Source: Jeotgalibaca sp. MA1X17-3 (lineage in GTDB: Bacteria > Bacillota > Bacilli > Lactobacillales > Aerococcaceae). Taken from it: 64,000 nt of DNA. The notes under the pieces are model-generated. The model was given only the letters and a program-made list of their open reading frames with translations. It did not search any database and was not told the DNA's origin. Below are positions 33,787 to 42,854 of the stretch, piece after piece. Position 1 is the first letter of the stretch. Each line of letters begins with the position of its first letter. The stretch lies in assembly GCF_021513155.1 (NCBI RefSeq), contig NZ_CP090983.1:620001-684000 (forward strand), in the 5' to 3' direction. Made by a program: the position numbers and the translations under genes.

Positions 33787-35505
33787 GTGGACATTCAACA
33801 AATGTTTTTTCAGTTTTTCGGTGGTCTAGGGGTTTTTCTATTTGGTTTAAAATTTATGGGAGATGGCCTGCAAAGATCAGCAGGGGATAACCTACGCTCT
33901 ATTTTAAACGCATTTACTTCCACTCCTTTTAGAGCTATTCTAGCAGGGATCTTTGTAACCGTATTGATTCAAAGTAGCTCGGGGACAACCGTTATTGCGG
34001 TTGGACTAGTGAGTGCAGGGTTTATGACTCTTAAACAAGCCATTGGTGTAATTATGGGAGCTAACATTGGAACAACGGTTACCGCATTTATTATTGGGGT
34101 TAATATTGGAGCATATGCTCTTCCAATTATGGCAATTGGTAGCTTTATGTTATTTTTCTCTAAAAAACAATTTGTAAATAGTGTTGGACAAATCATATTT
34201 GGTTTTGGATCTTTATTTTTTGGTTTAGAATTAATGGGGGATGGAATGGCACCTTTGCAAACTCTACCTCAATTCGAACAATTGATGTTAGATCTTTCTT
34301 CGAATCCACTCTATGGAGTATCTGTTGGGACGGTATTGACGTTAGTCGTACAAAGTTCTAGTGCAACGATTGGAATTTTACAAGAACTCTATTCGCAAGG
34401 TTCTATTACATTAACTGCAGCCTTGCCTATCTTATTCGGTAGTAACATTGGAACAACGGTTACGGCAGTATTGGCAGGTGTGGGAGCGAGTGTTGCTGCA
34501 AAACGTACGTCTGCTTCACATGTTATTTTTAACGTAACGGGAACGGTCATCGTTATTTTATTGTTAAAGCCTTTTGGCGCTCTAATTTTAGGGTTATCTC
34601 AACTTTTGAATTTAAATCCAGCGATGCAAATTGCCTTTGCTCACGGACTATTTAACATTTCTAATGTACTGGTTCAAATGTGGTTTATTAGCCAAATTGC
34701 AGCACTTGTAACAAAGGTAATTCCAGGAGAAGCAACAGTTATTGAATATGATGCTTCACACCTAGATTACTCCTTAGTACATACATCACCGATTATGGCT
34801 TTGAACCAAGCTAAAGTAGAAATTGGTCAAATGGGAGATGCAGTAGTAGAACAATACCGTTCTATGTTTTCATTTTATGAACATCAAGATGAGAAAAGCC
34901 ATGAGAAGAGTATGAAACTAGAAGAAGTTGTGAACGAAATTGATATGAAATTAACTGAATACCTAATGCTTATTTCTACAGAAGAATTGCCGATATCTAG
35001 TTCTAACGAACATACCATTATGATGGATGTTTCTAAGTACTTAGAACGAATTGGGGACCATTGTGAAAGTATCTTAAAAAATATTAAAGAAGCTAATCAA
35101 TTAGCAAAACGACAAAATAAAAATGCTAAAAAGAATGGTAAAGAAGTAGATGTATTCTATGATGAAGACTTAATGGAAATGTTCCATTTAGTAGAACTCA
35201 ATATTCGTGAGTCAATCGAAAGTTTCACAATGAATAGTTATTCTCTTGCAGGTAATGTTATCAAACGTGAAAAAGAAATAAACTCTTTAGAAATGCATCT
35301 AAGAGGAAAATATATCGAACGTTTAAATCAAGGAGTAGGTAAACCGTCTGACGGAATTATGTTTGTAGATATTGTTTCGAACTTAGAACGGATCAGCGAC
35401 CACTCAGTTAAGATTGCGAAGCATGCTTTGGGCTTCCGCTATCCATTTATCAGTTCAAAACTTGTGAATATGGGAAGAAAAGTAGAAAAAACACCCATCA
35501 ATTAA
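33787..35505 (+). CDS. Na+/phosphate cotransporter family protein with PhoU domain
   Basis: This 572-residue protein has an N-terminal NptA/SLC34-type membrane part (about residues 1-310) with the two inverted QSSS repeats (QSSSGTTVIAVGL and QSSSATIGILQEL), and a C-terminal helical PhoU-like domain (about 340-560). It would import phosphate with sodium; the PhoU part probably gates it. The start is GTG 33787 behind GGAGG (33776-33780). The gene is monocistronic. Confidence 0.88.
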   Translation: MDIQQMFFQFFGGLGVFLFGLKFMGDGLQRSAGDNLRSILNAFTSTPFRAILAGIFVTVLIQSSSGTTVIAVGLVSAGFMTLKQAIGVIMGANIGTTVTAFIIGVNIGAYALPIMAIGSFMLFFSKKQFVNSVGQIIFGFGSLFFGLELMGDGMAPLQTLPQFEQLMLDLSSNPLYGVSVGTVLTLVVQSSSATIGILQELYSQGSITLTAALPILFGSNIGTTVTAVLAGVGASVAAKRTSASHVIFNVTGTVIVILLLKPFGALILGLSQLLNLNPAMQIAFAHGLFNISNVLVQMWFISQIAALVTKVIPGEATVIEYDASHLDYSLVHTSPIMALNQAKVEIGQMGDAVVEQYRSMFSFYEHQDEKSHEKSMKLEEVVNEIDMKLTEYLMLISTEELPISSSNEHTIMMDVSKYLERIGDHCESILKNIKEANQLAKRQNKNAKKNGKEVDVFYDEDLMEMFHLVELNIRESIESFTMNSYSLAGNVIKREKEINSLEMHLRGKYIERLNQGVGKPSDGIMFVDIVSNLERISDHSVKIAKHALGFRYPFISSKLVNMGRKVEKTPIN

Positions 35506-35518
35506 TTGAAAATGCAAA

Positions 35519-35562
35519 GAACCATGTTGACAGCGAAAAGATGCTGTTCGCATGGTTTTTGT
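35519..35562 (+). terminator. Terminator of the Na/Pi cotransporter gene
   Basis: GAACCATG and ACAGC pair with GCTGT and CATGGTT around a short loop, with T-rich tail. Confidence 0.8.
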
Positions 35563-35654
35563 ACTTATAATTGAAAAGGACATGATTGTAGGTTCAATAT
35601 ATTTTCTTCTACACAAATCAAGCGTATAATAGAATTAGAAAAGAGGACTGTTGC

Positions 35655-35966
35655 ATGAAAAGAATATTAATGAAGGGTGTCAGGGGATATCAGAAGACCA
35701 TTTCACCATTATTTCCACCATCTTGTAGGTACTATCCAAGTTGTTCACATTATATGATGGATGCTTTAGAACAACATGGTGCGATTAAAGGAACCGCAAT
35801 GGGGACTGCTCGTATTCTTCGCTGTCAACCATTTCTTAAAGGTGGTTTTGATCCAGTTCCCAAAAAGTTTACCTTACGAAGAAACCTTACTGCGGACGAT
35901 CAGCTTGAAGCGATGAAAGAAGAATTAGAAGCAAGAGTAAAACGAGATATGGAAAACTTTAAATAA
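35655..35966 (+). CDS. yidD: Membrane protein insertion efficiency factor YidD
   Basis: The 103-residue protein has the conserved YidD segment YQKTISPLFPPSCRYYPSCSHYMMDALEQHG (shown here in part; residues about 12-43), with three cysteines. It helps YidC insert membrane proteins and attaches to the inner face of the membrane. The gene is alone here, not in the rpmH-rnpA-yidC cluster. A TATAAT box lies at 35625-35630 upstream of a GAGGA ribosome site. Confidence 0.92.
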   Translation: MKRILMKGVRGYQKTISPLFPPSCRYYPSCSHYMMDALEQHGAIKGTAMGTARILRCQPFLKGGFDPVPKKFTLRRNLTADDQLEAMKEELEARVKRDMENFK

Positions 35967-36018
35967 AAAGAAGAGACGAAAGAACGTTTTTTAAACGTAT
36001 TTCAGTCTCTTTTTTTAG
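35966..36018. terminator. Bidirectional terminator
   Basis: AGAGAC (35972-35977) pairs with GTCTCT (36005-36010), with an inner ACGTTT/AAACGT stem; A- and T-runs flank it. It serves yidD and the convergent coiled-coil gene. Confidence 0.8.
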
Positions 36019-36030
36019 AAAGAACCTCTA

Positions 36031-36906
36031 TTAGAATAATAATTCTGATTCTTCGATTTTATCTTCGAGTTCGTATTTGTTTAATTCTAATTTTCTCTGC
36101 AGTTCAACAACAGAATCACTTAATGTTGTAAGTTGTTGGATATTACGACCAATTTTTTCTTTCGTACTCCAGTCTGAAAAAATATTGTCAAAGAAAATAT
36201 CGAAAGTTCTATTCATACCGCCAAATGTTTCATAGTCAAAATAATGATTCAAAGAAAGATCTTTCAATTCTTTCGTATAATTTTCTAAGAGTAGTTCTAA
36301 GCCTCTCATTTTCTCTTCTGCTTTATCTATTTTATTGTATTTCATCATATCAATGAGGAAACTACCTGCCAATAAATCCCAAGTGGAAAAAGAATTAGCT
36401 GAATCCAAATCAACGAGGGTGCTGTCAATTGCTTGCAATACTCTTTCTCCTGCAACAGACGCCTCTTCTACTTCGATGAGTTCTTGTTTTAACTCCGCTC
36501 GTTGTATTTCTTCAGTAGTAATTTTTTCACGGAAATGCTCATCTTCCTGGAATAAGCGATCTTTTAGTTGTTCAAGCTGGTTTGTTACATCATCTATAGC
36601 TGAATGGATTGCCGTTAAGTCTTTTTTAGCTTCTAAAAATAATGCTGAAGATACATCCAACTCTATTTTAGCATTCAATTGCTCTTGCATTTCTTTAGCT
36701 AATTCTTTCTCATGTTTTCCAATCAGTCTTTTTAAATAAGTAGACAATGATTCTGATTGTAATTTTTCAACATCTTCATTTTCTTTTTCAAAGGTTTGTT
36801 TTGCTACCTCGTAATATTCGTTATTTTCTTCAAATCGTACGATTGCTGATTTTTCTTTTTTTAAAAGACTCTTTAATTTTGCTTGTAGTGTTTCATATTC
36901 TTCCAT
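36031..36906 (-). CDS. Coiled-coil protein of unknown function
   Basis: This 291-residue charged protein is rich in Glu, Lys and Leu, with long predicted coiled-coil stretches (about residues 1-170 and 225-290) and no signal peptide or membrane span. A central less regular segment contains SANSFSTWDLLAGSFLIDMMKYNKIDKAEEK. I do not recognise the family. It is monocistronic, with a GGAGGA ribosome site, and diverges from pgsA. A structural or stress role is possible, but nothing in the sequence decides it. Confidence 0.7.
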   Translation of the reverse strand: MEEYETLQAKLKSLLKKEKSAIVRFEENNEYYEVAKQTFEKENEDVEKLQSESLSTYLKRLIGKHEKELAKEMQEQLNAKIELDVSSALFLEAKKDLTAIHSAIDDVTNQLEQLKDRLFQEDEHFREKITTEEIQRAELKQELIEVEEASVAGERVLQAIDSTLVDLDSANSFSTWDLLAGSFLIDMMKYNKIDKAEEKMRGLELLLENYTKELKDLSLNHYFDYETFGGMNRTFDIFFDNIFSDWSTKEKIGRNIQQLTTLSDSVVELQRKLELNKYELEDKIEESELLF

Positions 36907-37041
36907 TAGTCCTCCTACTTTCTAGATAAACTTTAAATAAATATATAATATTTCCCTTTAAAAATAGCAATTACAATGAATTTGTATTAAGATTATAGTA
37001 ATTATACCTCAAAAAATATCTCAAAAAAAGGTGGTTTAATC

Positions 37042-37575
37042 ATGAAGTACATACCGAACACGCTAACATTATTACGTCTACTCATGATTCCCTTTTATTT
37101 TGTTGTATTCTACTCGGATCATCCAGATTCTGTTATGCAAGCCATGTATATTTTTATTTTAGCAAGTGTTACAGATGTATTAGATGGCTACTTAGCTCGA
37201 AAATATGATGTTGTTTCTAAATTTGGAATGGTAGCTGATCCTTTTGCGGATAAAATGATGCAACTATCCGTTCTCTTTACCTTATCTCATCTGAATATTT
37301 TGGAAAATTGGTTTTTTTGGTTTATTCTCTTCAAAGAAGCTCTTCAAATAGGTTTAGGATTAGTAATGGTAAGTATGAAACCGAGAATGATTATTCCAGC
37401 TAATATCTTTGGTAAAATCACTACCGTCATGATTTTTATAACAATCATTATAGCTGTGCTTGATTTTTCAGGGGCATTTTTCATTCAAGTAGTAGTTAAT
37501 ATATTGGCAATCATTACCGTTACTCAATATGCATACCAATTTATAAAAGAATTAAAAAAGCGAGAAGTGAGATAA
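37042..37575 (+). CDS. pgsA: CDP-diacylglycerol-glycerol-3-phosphate 3-phosphatidyltransferase-like
   Basis: This 177-residue membrane protein has the complete CDP-alcohol phosphotransferase motif DG-x2-AR-x8-G-x3-D-x3-D, with Asp45, Asp48, Asp66 and Asp70 as metal ligands and base. About four to five spans follow. It makes phosphatidylglycerol phosphate, or possibly cardiolipin-type lipid, from CDP-diacylglycerol. The length matches PgsA. A second pgsA copy elsewhere in the genome cannot be excluded. Confidence 0.88.
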   Translation: MKYIPNTLTLLRLLMIPFYFVVFYSDHPDSVMQAMYIFILASVTDVLDGYLARKYDVVSKFGMVADPFADKMMQLSVLFTLSHLNILENWFFWFILFKEALQIGLGLVMVSMKPRMIIPANIFGKITTVMIFITIIIAVLDFSGAFFIQVVVNILAIITVTQYAYQFIKELKKREVR

Positions 37576-37602
37576 AATTTTATCTTCTTTTCGCTTTTTA
37601 TT
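37554..37602. terminator. Bidirectional terminator overlapping the pgsA stop
   Basis: AAAAGCGAGAAG...GATAAAATTTTATC...CTTTTCGCTTTT forms a long hairpin with A/T tails between convergent pgsA and the aminotransferase gene. Confidence 0.7.
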
Positions 37603-38784
37603 TTAGGTAGATTTTTTTTGAGCTATCTTCTCTACATAGGCTGCAATCCGATCAATCGCTTCTTGTAAGATCTCTTCAGATTGAGCAAAAGAAATACGTA
37701 AATATCCTTCTCCCATGGATCCGAATGCAGACCCTGGAGTAATGGCTACGTGTGTTTCTTCGAGTAGTTCAATAGCAAAATCGTAAGAAGATTTTCCAAA
37801 AGCTTGGATATTAGGAAACGCATAAAAAGCACCTTCCGTTTTTAAACAATGGAACCCAGGGATAGCATTTAATCCATCTACAACAATATGACGACGTCGG
37901 TCGTAAGCCTCTAAATAAGTTTCAACCAATCCTTGCGAACCATTCAATGCTTCTACAGCCGCATCTTGAATGAAGGGCGGTACACAAAAGCCGATTCCTT
38001 CACGGAATTCCGCCATTCGTTCGATTGCAACTGTATTTCCAACAACGTAACCGACACGCCAACCAGTCATGGAATACGTTTTAGAAAAACTGTTGACGAC
38101 AAAATGGTTTTCTTTTGTGCCGGGGATTTCAAATAAACTGAAATGTTTTTTTCCATCATACATGATGCTCTCGTATACTTCATCAGATAGAATCGTAATT
38201 TGATGCTGATCTGCTATATGAACAATTTCTTCCATTTCTTTTTGATCCAAAATAGATCCTAAAGGATTATTCGGTGAATTGATAATTAAGAGACGAGTGC
38301 GGTCAGTGATCACTTTTTCAATATCACTAGCTTGGATTTTAAATTTATTTTCTTCGTAGACAGGAACTTCTACCACTGTTGCTCCGATAGATTGAATTTG
38401 TCCCAGGTAATTTGGGTAGTGTGGATTAGCTATGAGTACTTCATCACCCGGATTTAAAATGCTCATCATTACGAGAAGAAGGCCCTCTGTTGCTCCAAAT
38501 GATGCCATAACTTCATCAGCAGAAAAATGAAAACCAGTTTTTTGTGTATATTTATTCGCAACAGCTTCTTGAAAGGAGCTTTCTCCTACATTAGGGCCAT
38601 AATGAGTTCGGTTATTCTGAATAGCAACTTGTCCAGCTTGTTTAATAAACTCGGGCGTCTCAAAATTTGGTTCTCCCATAGTCAACATGATGGTGTCGTC
38701 ATATTTCTTAGCAAGTCTAGACATTTTTCGAATACTAGATGCTGGATATTGCTTTGCCAGTTCAGACAATTGATACATATACAA
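37603..38784 (-). CDS. PatA-like class-I aminotransferase
   Basis: This 393-residue PLP enzyme has the motifs NSPNNPLGS, the aldimine lysine in VNSFSKTYSMTGWRVGY and the C-terminal GEGYLRISFAQS. It resembles N-acetyl-LL-diaminopimelate or aromatic aminotransferases. It is about as long as, and related to, the aminotransferase at 32433 but lies alone on the minus strand. GAGAGGAG lies before the start; the ATG at 38778, two codons in, is also possible. Confidence 0.87.
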   Translation of the reverse strand: MYMYQLSELAKQYPASSIRKMSRLAKKYDDTIMLTMGEPNFETPEFIKQAGQVAIQNNRTHYGPNVGESSFQEAVANKYTQKTGFHFSADEVMASFGATEGLLLVMMSILNPGDEVLIANPHYPNYLGQIQSIGATVVEVPVYEENKFKIQASDIEKVITDRTRLLIINSPNNPLGSILDQKEMEEIVHIADQHQITILSDEVYESIMYDGKKHFSLFEIPGTKENHFVVNSFSKTYSMTGWRVGYVVGNTVAIERMAEFREGIGFCVPPFIQDAAVEALNGSQGLVETYLEAYDRRRHIVVDGLNAIPGFHCLKTEGAFYAFPNIQAFGKSSYDFAIELLEETHVAITPGSAFGSMGEGYLRISFAQSEEILQEAIDRIAAYVEKIAQKKST

Positions 38785-38947
38785 AAACTCCTCTCAAACA
38801 TTCTCTTTTGTTTATCATTTAATTTTAACAAACAAACGGAAGTGATAACAGAGTTTCTTTGTTTATTTCAATATTTAACACATTACACTTGTTCTTCTTT
38901 GTGAAAAAGATTAAAATATTAGTAGAAAAGGAAAGGGGGAGGTACGG

Positions 38948-39016
38948 ATGATCAACGTAAATATTTTATTACGTTTTTTTGGATATCATTCTACTTCCTT
39001 CCGCAGAGAAATTTGA
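38948..39016 (+). CDS. 22-codon leader peptide of the bmrCD-type operon
   Basis: The small frame begins ATG ATC AAC and ends TGA at 39014-39016, behind a strong AAGGGGGAGG ribosome site (38934-38942). The product is a basic, Phe-rich peptide that begins MINVNILLRFFGY and ends RREI. It lies directly before an attenuator with four mutually complementary segments and the two ABC-transporter genes. In B. subtilis the peptide BmrB has this place before bmrCD and couples ribosome stalling by antibiotics to antitermination. The peptide sequence here need not be homologous; the arrangement is what supports the call. Confidence 0.68.
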   Translation: MINVNILLRFFGYHSTSFRREI

Positions 39017-39029
39017 TTTTGCCATTCTT

Positions 39030-39089
39030 TTAATCACAAATGATTAATGGGCGTAATCTGTGAATAGGCGGATTAGGCTCTTTTTTGTT
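39030..39089 (+). promoter_or_regulatory. Attenuator of the bmrCD-type operon
   Basis: Segment 1 TTAATCA (39030-39036) pairs with segment 2 TGATTAA (39041-39047). Segment 3 GCGTAATC (39051-39058) pairs with segment 4 GATTAGGC (39071-39078), followed by C and six T: a terminator. Segment 2 can instead pair with segment 3 (GATTA with TAATC), which prevents the terminator. Segment 1 starts 13 nt after the leader stop codon, so a ribosome held at the end of the leader would cover it and free segment 2. Confidence 0.65.
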
Positions 39090-39144
39090 TGCTATGATTT
39101 AAAAAATGAATGGTGATTGTAGTAGAAAAGAGGGATTGACAAGT

Positions 39145-40886
39145 ATGTTTGGGGTAATGTTTAAATTAAAAAAATTCTTTAAAGATAACAGGAAGGATTA
39201 TATAATCTCTTTTACGACCATGCTAGGCAGTAATATATTTAATGTCATCATTCCTTATTTGATAGGGAGAATCATTGATTCCATTATTCGAAAAGAATTA
39301 ACAGCACCTTTGCTGTCTACTTTTAGTATTATTTTTCTCGTTAGTTTGATTGTAGCGTATCTTTTAGAGTTTGTTTGGTCCTACTACTTATTTACTGGAG
39401 CTGCCAAATTACAAAAGGAATGCGTAAAAAAATGATGGATCATTTTTTAAAAATGCGAGCTACTTTTTATGAAAAATTTCGTACGGGAGATTTGATGGCA
39501 CGTTCCACACAAGATATTCGAAGTATCGCTGACACAGCAGGGTATGGAATGATGGTTTTGATGAATGCTACTTTGTTTCTTTCCGTTATTATTTTGATGA
39601 TGGGGATATCGGTTTCTTGGAAATTAACCTTATTTAGTTTATTGCCATTAACATTCCTTGCTTACTTTTTTGGAAAAGTCGGGAGTGCTGTGGAGAAACG
39701 GTATTCTATTGCACAAAAATCTTTTTCTTCTTTAAACGATGATGTTTTAGAAGCGGTAGATGGTATACGTGTTGTACGTGCGTATGTAAAAGAAGAAGAC
39801 TATGTCGAGAAGTTTCGTTCTCAAACAGAAGATATGCTGAGGAAAAACAACCGAGTAGCAGATGCAAATGCTCTTTTTTCTCCATTAGTTAAAGTATTTA
39901 TTGCTACTAGTCATATTATAGCCTTTGGATATGGTTCATCTTTAGTGTTTGAGGGGATGTTATCCGTTGGAGATATGGTTGCTTTCCAAATGTACTTAGG
40001 GATGATTGTGTGGCCTATTGTTTCAATTGGAGAATTGAATAATGTCTTGCGTCAAGGAAGTGCCTCAATGATTCGTGTAGAAGAAGTACTAGAATCGGGC
40101 GATGATATGGAAGAAATAGGGACAAAAGCTATCGAAGTAGCTGATGATATTGTGATGCATGGCTTAACGTTCCAATATCCATCTAGTTCCGAGATAAACT
40201 TGGACGGAATTGACGTTATTCTTGAAAAAGGAAAAACACTAGGGATTGTAGGTAAAACAGGAGCGGGTAAAACAACGCTGATTCGCCAGTTGCTTCGACA
40301 ATACCCATTAGGAACCGGTGACTTTCGTTATGGTCAAGAGGCCGTACAAAGTTATCGGAACCAATCAGTCCAAGGATTAATTGGTTACGTGCCCCAAGAT
40401 CATATCCTTTTTTCTAGAAGCGTGAGGGATAATATTGCTTTTGGAAAAGGAGGAGCTACGGATGAAGAGATTATGGAAAGTATCCGGATAGCTTCTTTTG
40501 AAGAAGATTTGATGAAAATGAATGATGGATTAGATACCATGATTGGAGAAAAAGGAGTTTCCATTTCTGGGGGGCAAAAGCAACGAATTTCAATCGCTCG
40601 TGCCTTGATTAAAAACCCTCAGATTCTCATTTTGGATGATTCGTTATCTGCTGTTGATGCAAATACAGAGCAGAAGATTATTGATAATATTAGGCGTGTT
40701 CGAAAAGGAAAAACAACTATTATTTCTACACACCGTTTGACAGCGGTGAAACAAGCGGATGAAATCATTGTGTTGGAAGATGGTAAAATTATTGAACGAG
40801 GTACACATGAAGGACTACTTCAAGAAAAAGGTTGGTACTACGTTCAGTTCCACCGACAGGAACTGAAAGAAGGTGGAACAGATTGA
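39145..40886 (+). pseudogene. bmrC: BmrC-type ABC transporter half, frame broken by one missing G
   Basis: Two frames (39145-39435 and the continuation to 40886) encode a half-transporter of about 580 residues: six-helix membrane domain, then ATPase domain with Walker A GKTGAGKTT and SISGGQKQR. Adding one G at the GG run 39417-39418 restores KLQKGMRKKMMDHFLKM. Walker B ends ILILDDSLSAVD, so the catalytic Glu is Asp, as in the degenerate site of BmrC/LmrC/TM287 heterodimers. Start is uncertain: ATG 39145 behind AGAGGG is preferred over 39106. It works with the next gene to export drugs. Confidence 0.83.
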
Positions 40887-42640
40887 AAACAGTAAAACGA
40901 TTATTATCGTATATGAAATTTGAGAAAATGAAATTTGTTTTTGGATTTATTTTACTAATTTTTGCTGTGTTTAGTGATTTATCAGCACCTTTAATTGCTC
41001 AACAGATAATTGATGATGTCATCACTCCAGCAGAGGTTCAAAGTGAACTTCTTGTTCCCATTTTAGTACGGCTTCTAGTTATTTATGCATCTTTGATGGT
41101 AGCTACGGCAATCTTCCGATACTTTAGTTATCTTTTACTAACAAAAGCAGCAAATGGCATTATTAAAATAGTGCGAGACCAATTATATGCGCATATTCAA
41201 AAGTTACCGATTCGTTATTTTGATAATCTACCAGCAGGGAAAGTAGTTTCCCGGATTACTAATGATACAGAAGCGCTTCGCCAACAATTTTATGTGGCGA
41301 CTATTAGTAATGTTCTTTTGAATGCCGTTTATGTGATTGGTGCTTACATTGCTATTAGCCGTTTGCATGCTGGATTGGGTATTGCTTTGTTAGTTTTAAT
41401 ACCACTCATGTTTATTTGGCATAAAATCTACAGTAAGTATGCAAGTGTGTTCAGTCGTAGAGAAAGAGAATTAAATGGAGAAATCAACGGGAAAATAAAT
41501 GAAGCTGTCCAAGGGATGCCTATTATCCAAGCTTTTCAACAAGAAGAGCAAATGGCTGATGAGTTTAAAAAGGTGAACGACGAATGGTTTGAAGTTGAAC
41601 GAAAGTATGTCATTCTTGATTCAGGAATTCAGTTCAGTTTTGGAGGGTTGTTGCGTCATATCACGCTTCTTTTAGTGATGGTGTACTTCAGTACGCAATA
41701 TTTGGATGGAGTGCTAGGGATTTCAATTGGAACTCTATATGTATTTAGTGACTATGTTACTCGGTTATATGATCCGATCCAAGGAATTATTCAACAGATG
41801 TCTTTTGTCCAACAAGCGATTGCTGCTGGAGAAAGAGTCTTTGAATTGATGGATACTCCTATTGAAGAAAATGTAACTGCAGAATTACAATTTTCTGATG
41901 GATTAGTTGATTTTGATAGTGTTCATTTTGGTTATGTAGAGGGTGTCCGGGTATTAAAGGATATTCATTTTACAGCAAAACCCGGGGAAACGGTGGCCTT
42001 AGTAGGTCATACAGGTTCCGGTAAGAGCAGTATCATGAATCTCTTATTTCGTTTCTATGATCCACAAGAAGGCGAAATCCGTATTGATGGTCAAAATACG
42101 AAAGATTTTTCAAGGCAAAGTGTTCGTTCCGGAATGGGGATTGTATTACAAGATCCGTTTTTGCTAACCGGTACTATTTTATCTAATATTACGTTGGATA
42201 GCCCTGAAATTACAGAGGAGCGAGCAAGAAAAGCACTTGAAGAAGTAGGAGGTGGTCCTATGCTCTCTCATTTTGAAAAAGGGATGCATGAACCTGTCGT
42301 AGAAAAAGGAAGTACGCTTAGTTCTGGTCAAAGACAATTAATTTCTTTTGCACGTGCATTAGCGTTTGATCCTAAAATTTTAATACTAGATGAAGCAACT
42401 TCCAGTATTGATACAGAAACAGAGGAATTGATTCAACATGCAATGGACGTGTTAAAGAAAGGAAGAACAACCTTCATCATTGCCCATCGTCTTTCCACTA
42501 TCCAATATGCAGACCAAATTTTAGTTCTTTCACAGGGAGAAATTGTGGAACAAGGAACACATGAATCTCTGCTAGATATAAATGGAAAATATGCTGAAAT
42601 GTATCGCATGCAAAAAAAAGGAATGCAGAAAGCTGTTTAG
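40883..42640 (+). CDS. bmrD: BmrD-type ABC transporter half
   Basis: The product has about 585 residues: membrane domain of six helices (about 20-310), then ATPase domain with GHTGSGKSS, signature TLSSGQRQL and the canonical Walker B Glu in ILILDEATSSID. It supplies the intact ATPase site while its partner has Asp at that place. Start is TTG 40883, with AAGGTGG at proper distance and a TTGA overlap with the stop of the upstream gene. The pair is a heterodimeric multidrug exporter of the BmrCD/LmrCD type. Confidence 0.88.
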   Translation: MKTVKRLLSYMKFEKMKFVFGFILLIFAVFSDLSAPLIAQQIIDDVITPAEVQSELLVPILVRLLVIYASLMVATAIFRYFSYLLLTKAANGIIKIVRDQLYAHIQKLPIRYFDNLPAGKVVSRITNDTEALRQQFYVATISNVLLNAVYVIGAYIAISRLHAGLGIALLVLIPLMFIWHKIYSKYASVFSRRERELNGEINGKINEAVQGMPIIQAFQQEEQMADEFKKVNDEWFEVERKYVILDSGIQFSFGGLLRHITLLLVMVYFSTQYLDGVLGISIGTLYVFSDYVTRLYDPIQGIIQQMSFVQQAIAAGERVFELMDTPIEENVTAELQFSDGLVDFDSVHFGYVEGVRVLKDIHFTAKPGETVALVGHTGSGKSSIMNLLFRFYDPQEGEIRIDGQNTKDFSRQSVRSGMGIVLQDPFLLTGTILSNITLDSPEITEERARKALEEVGGGPMLSHFEKGMHEPVVEKGSTLSSGQRQLISFARALAFDPKILILDEATSSIDTETEELIQHAMDVLKKGRTTFIIAHRLSTIQYADQILVLSQGEIVEQGTHESLLDINGKYAEMYRMQKKGMQKAV

Positions 42641-42661
42641 TGAATCATCTATAAAAAATAG

Positions 42662-42711
42662 AAAAGAGAGTAAGAACCAGAAATATAAGTCTGGAATCTT
42701 ACTCTTTTTTG
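42662..42711 (+). terminator. Terminator of the bmrCD-type operon
   Basis: AAAGAGAGTAAGA and CCAGA pair with TCTGG and TCTTACTCTTTTTT around a short loop. Confidence 0.85.
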
Positions 42712-42854
42712 AGTGCTTTTTCTTTAAAATGAGAAAATCTATTTTCTTTTGCAAACGATACCGTGTAGTTGGTATACTATAAGAAGGGCAGAGGCCCAAT
42801 GATCAGACTAAAAATTGTAGAAAAATTTATTGCTACCAGAAGGAAGAGTGATCC

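Noticed and set aside
36335..36739. 134-codon plus-strand frame opposite the coiled-coil gene
   Set aside because: Ser/Cys-rich composition with no domain pattern and no ribosome site, fully antisense to a better frame.
39106..39144. Earlier ATG (39106) for the BmrC-type protein
   Set aside because: It begins 17 nt behind the attenuator T-run with no ribosome site; ATG 39145 behind AGAGGG gives the usual N terminus. Some doubt remains.
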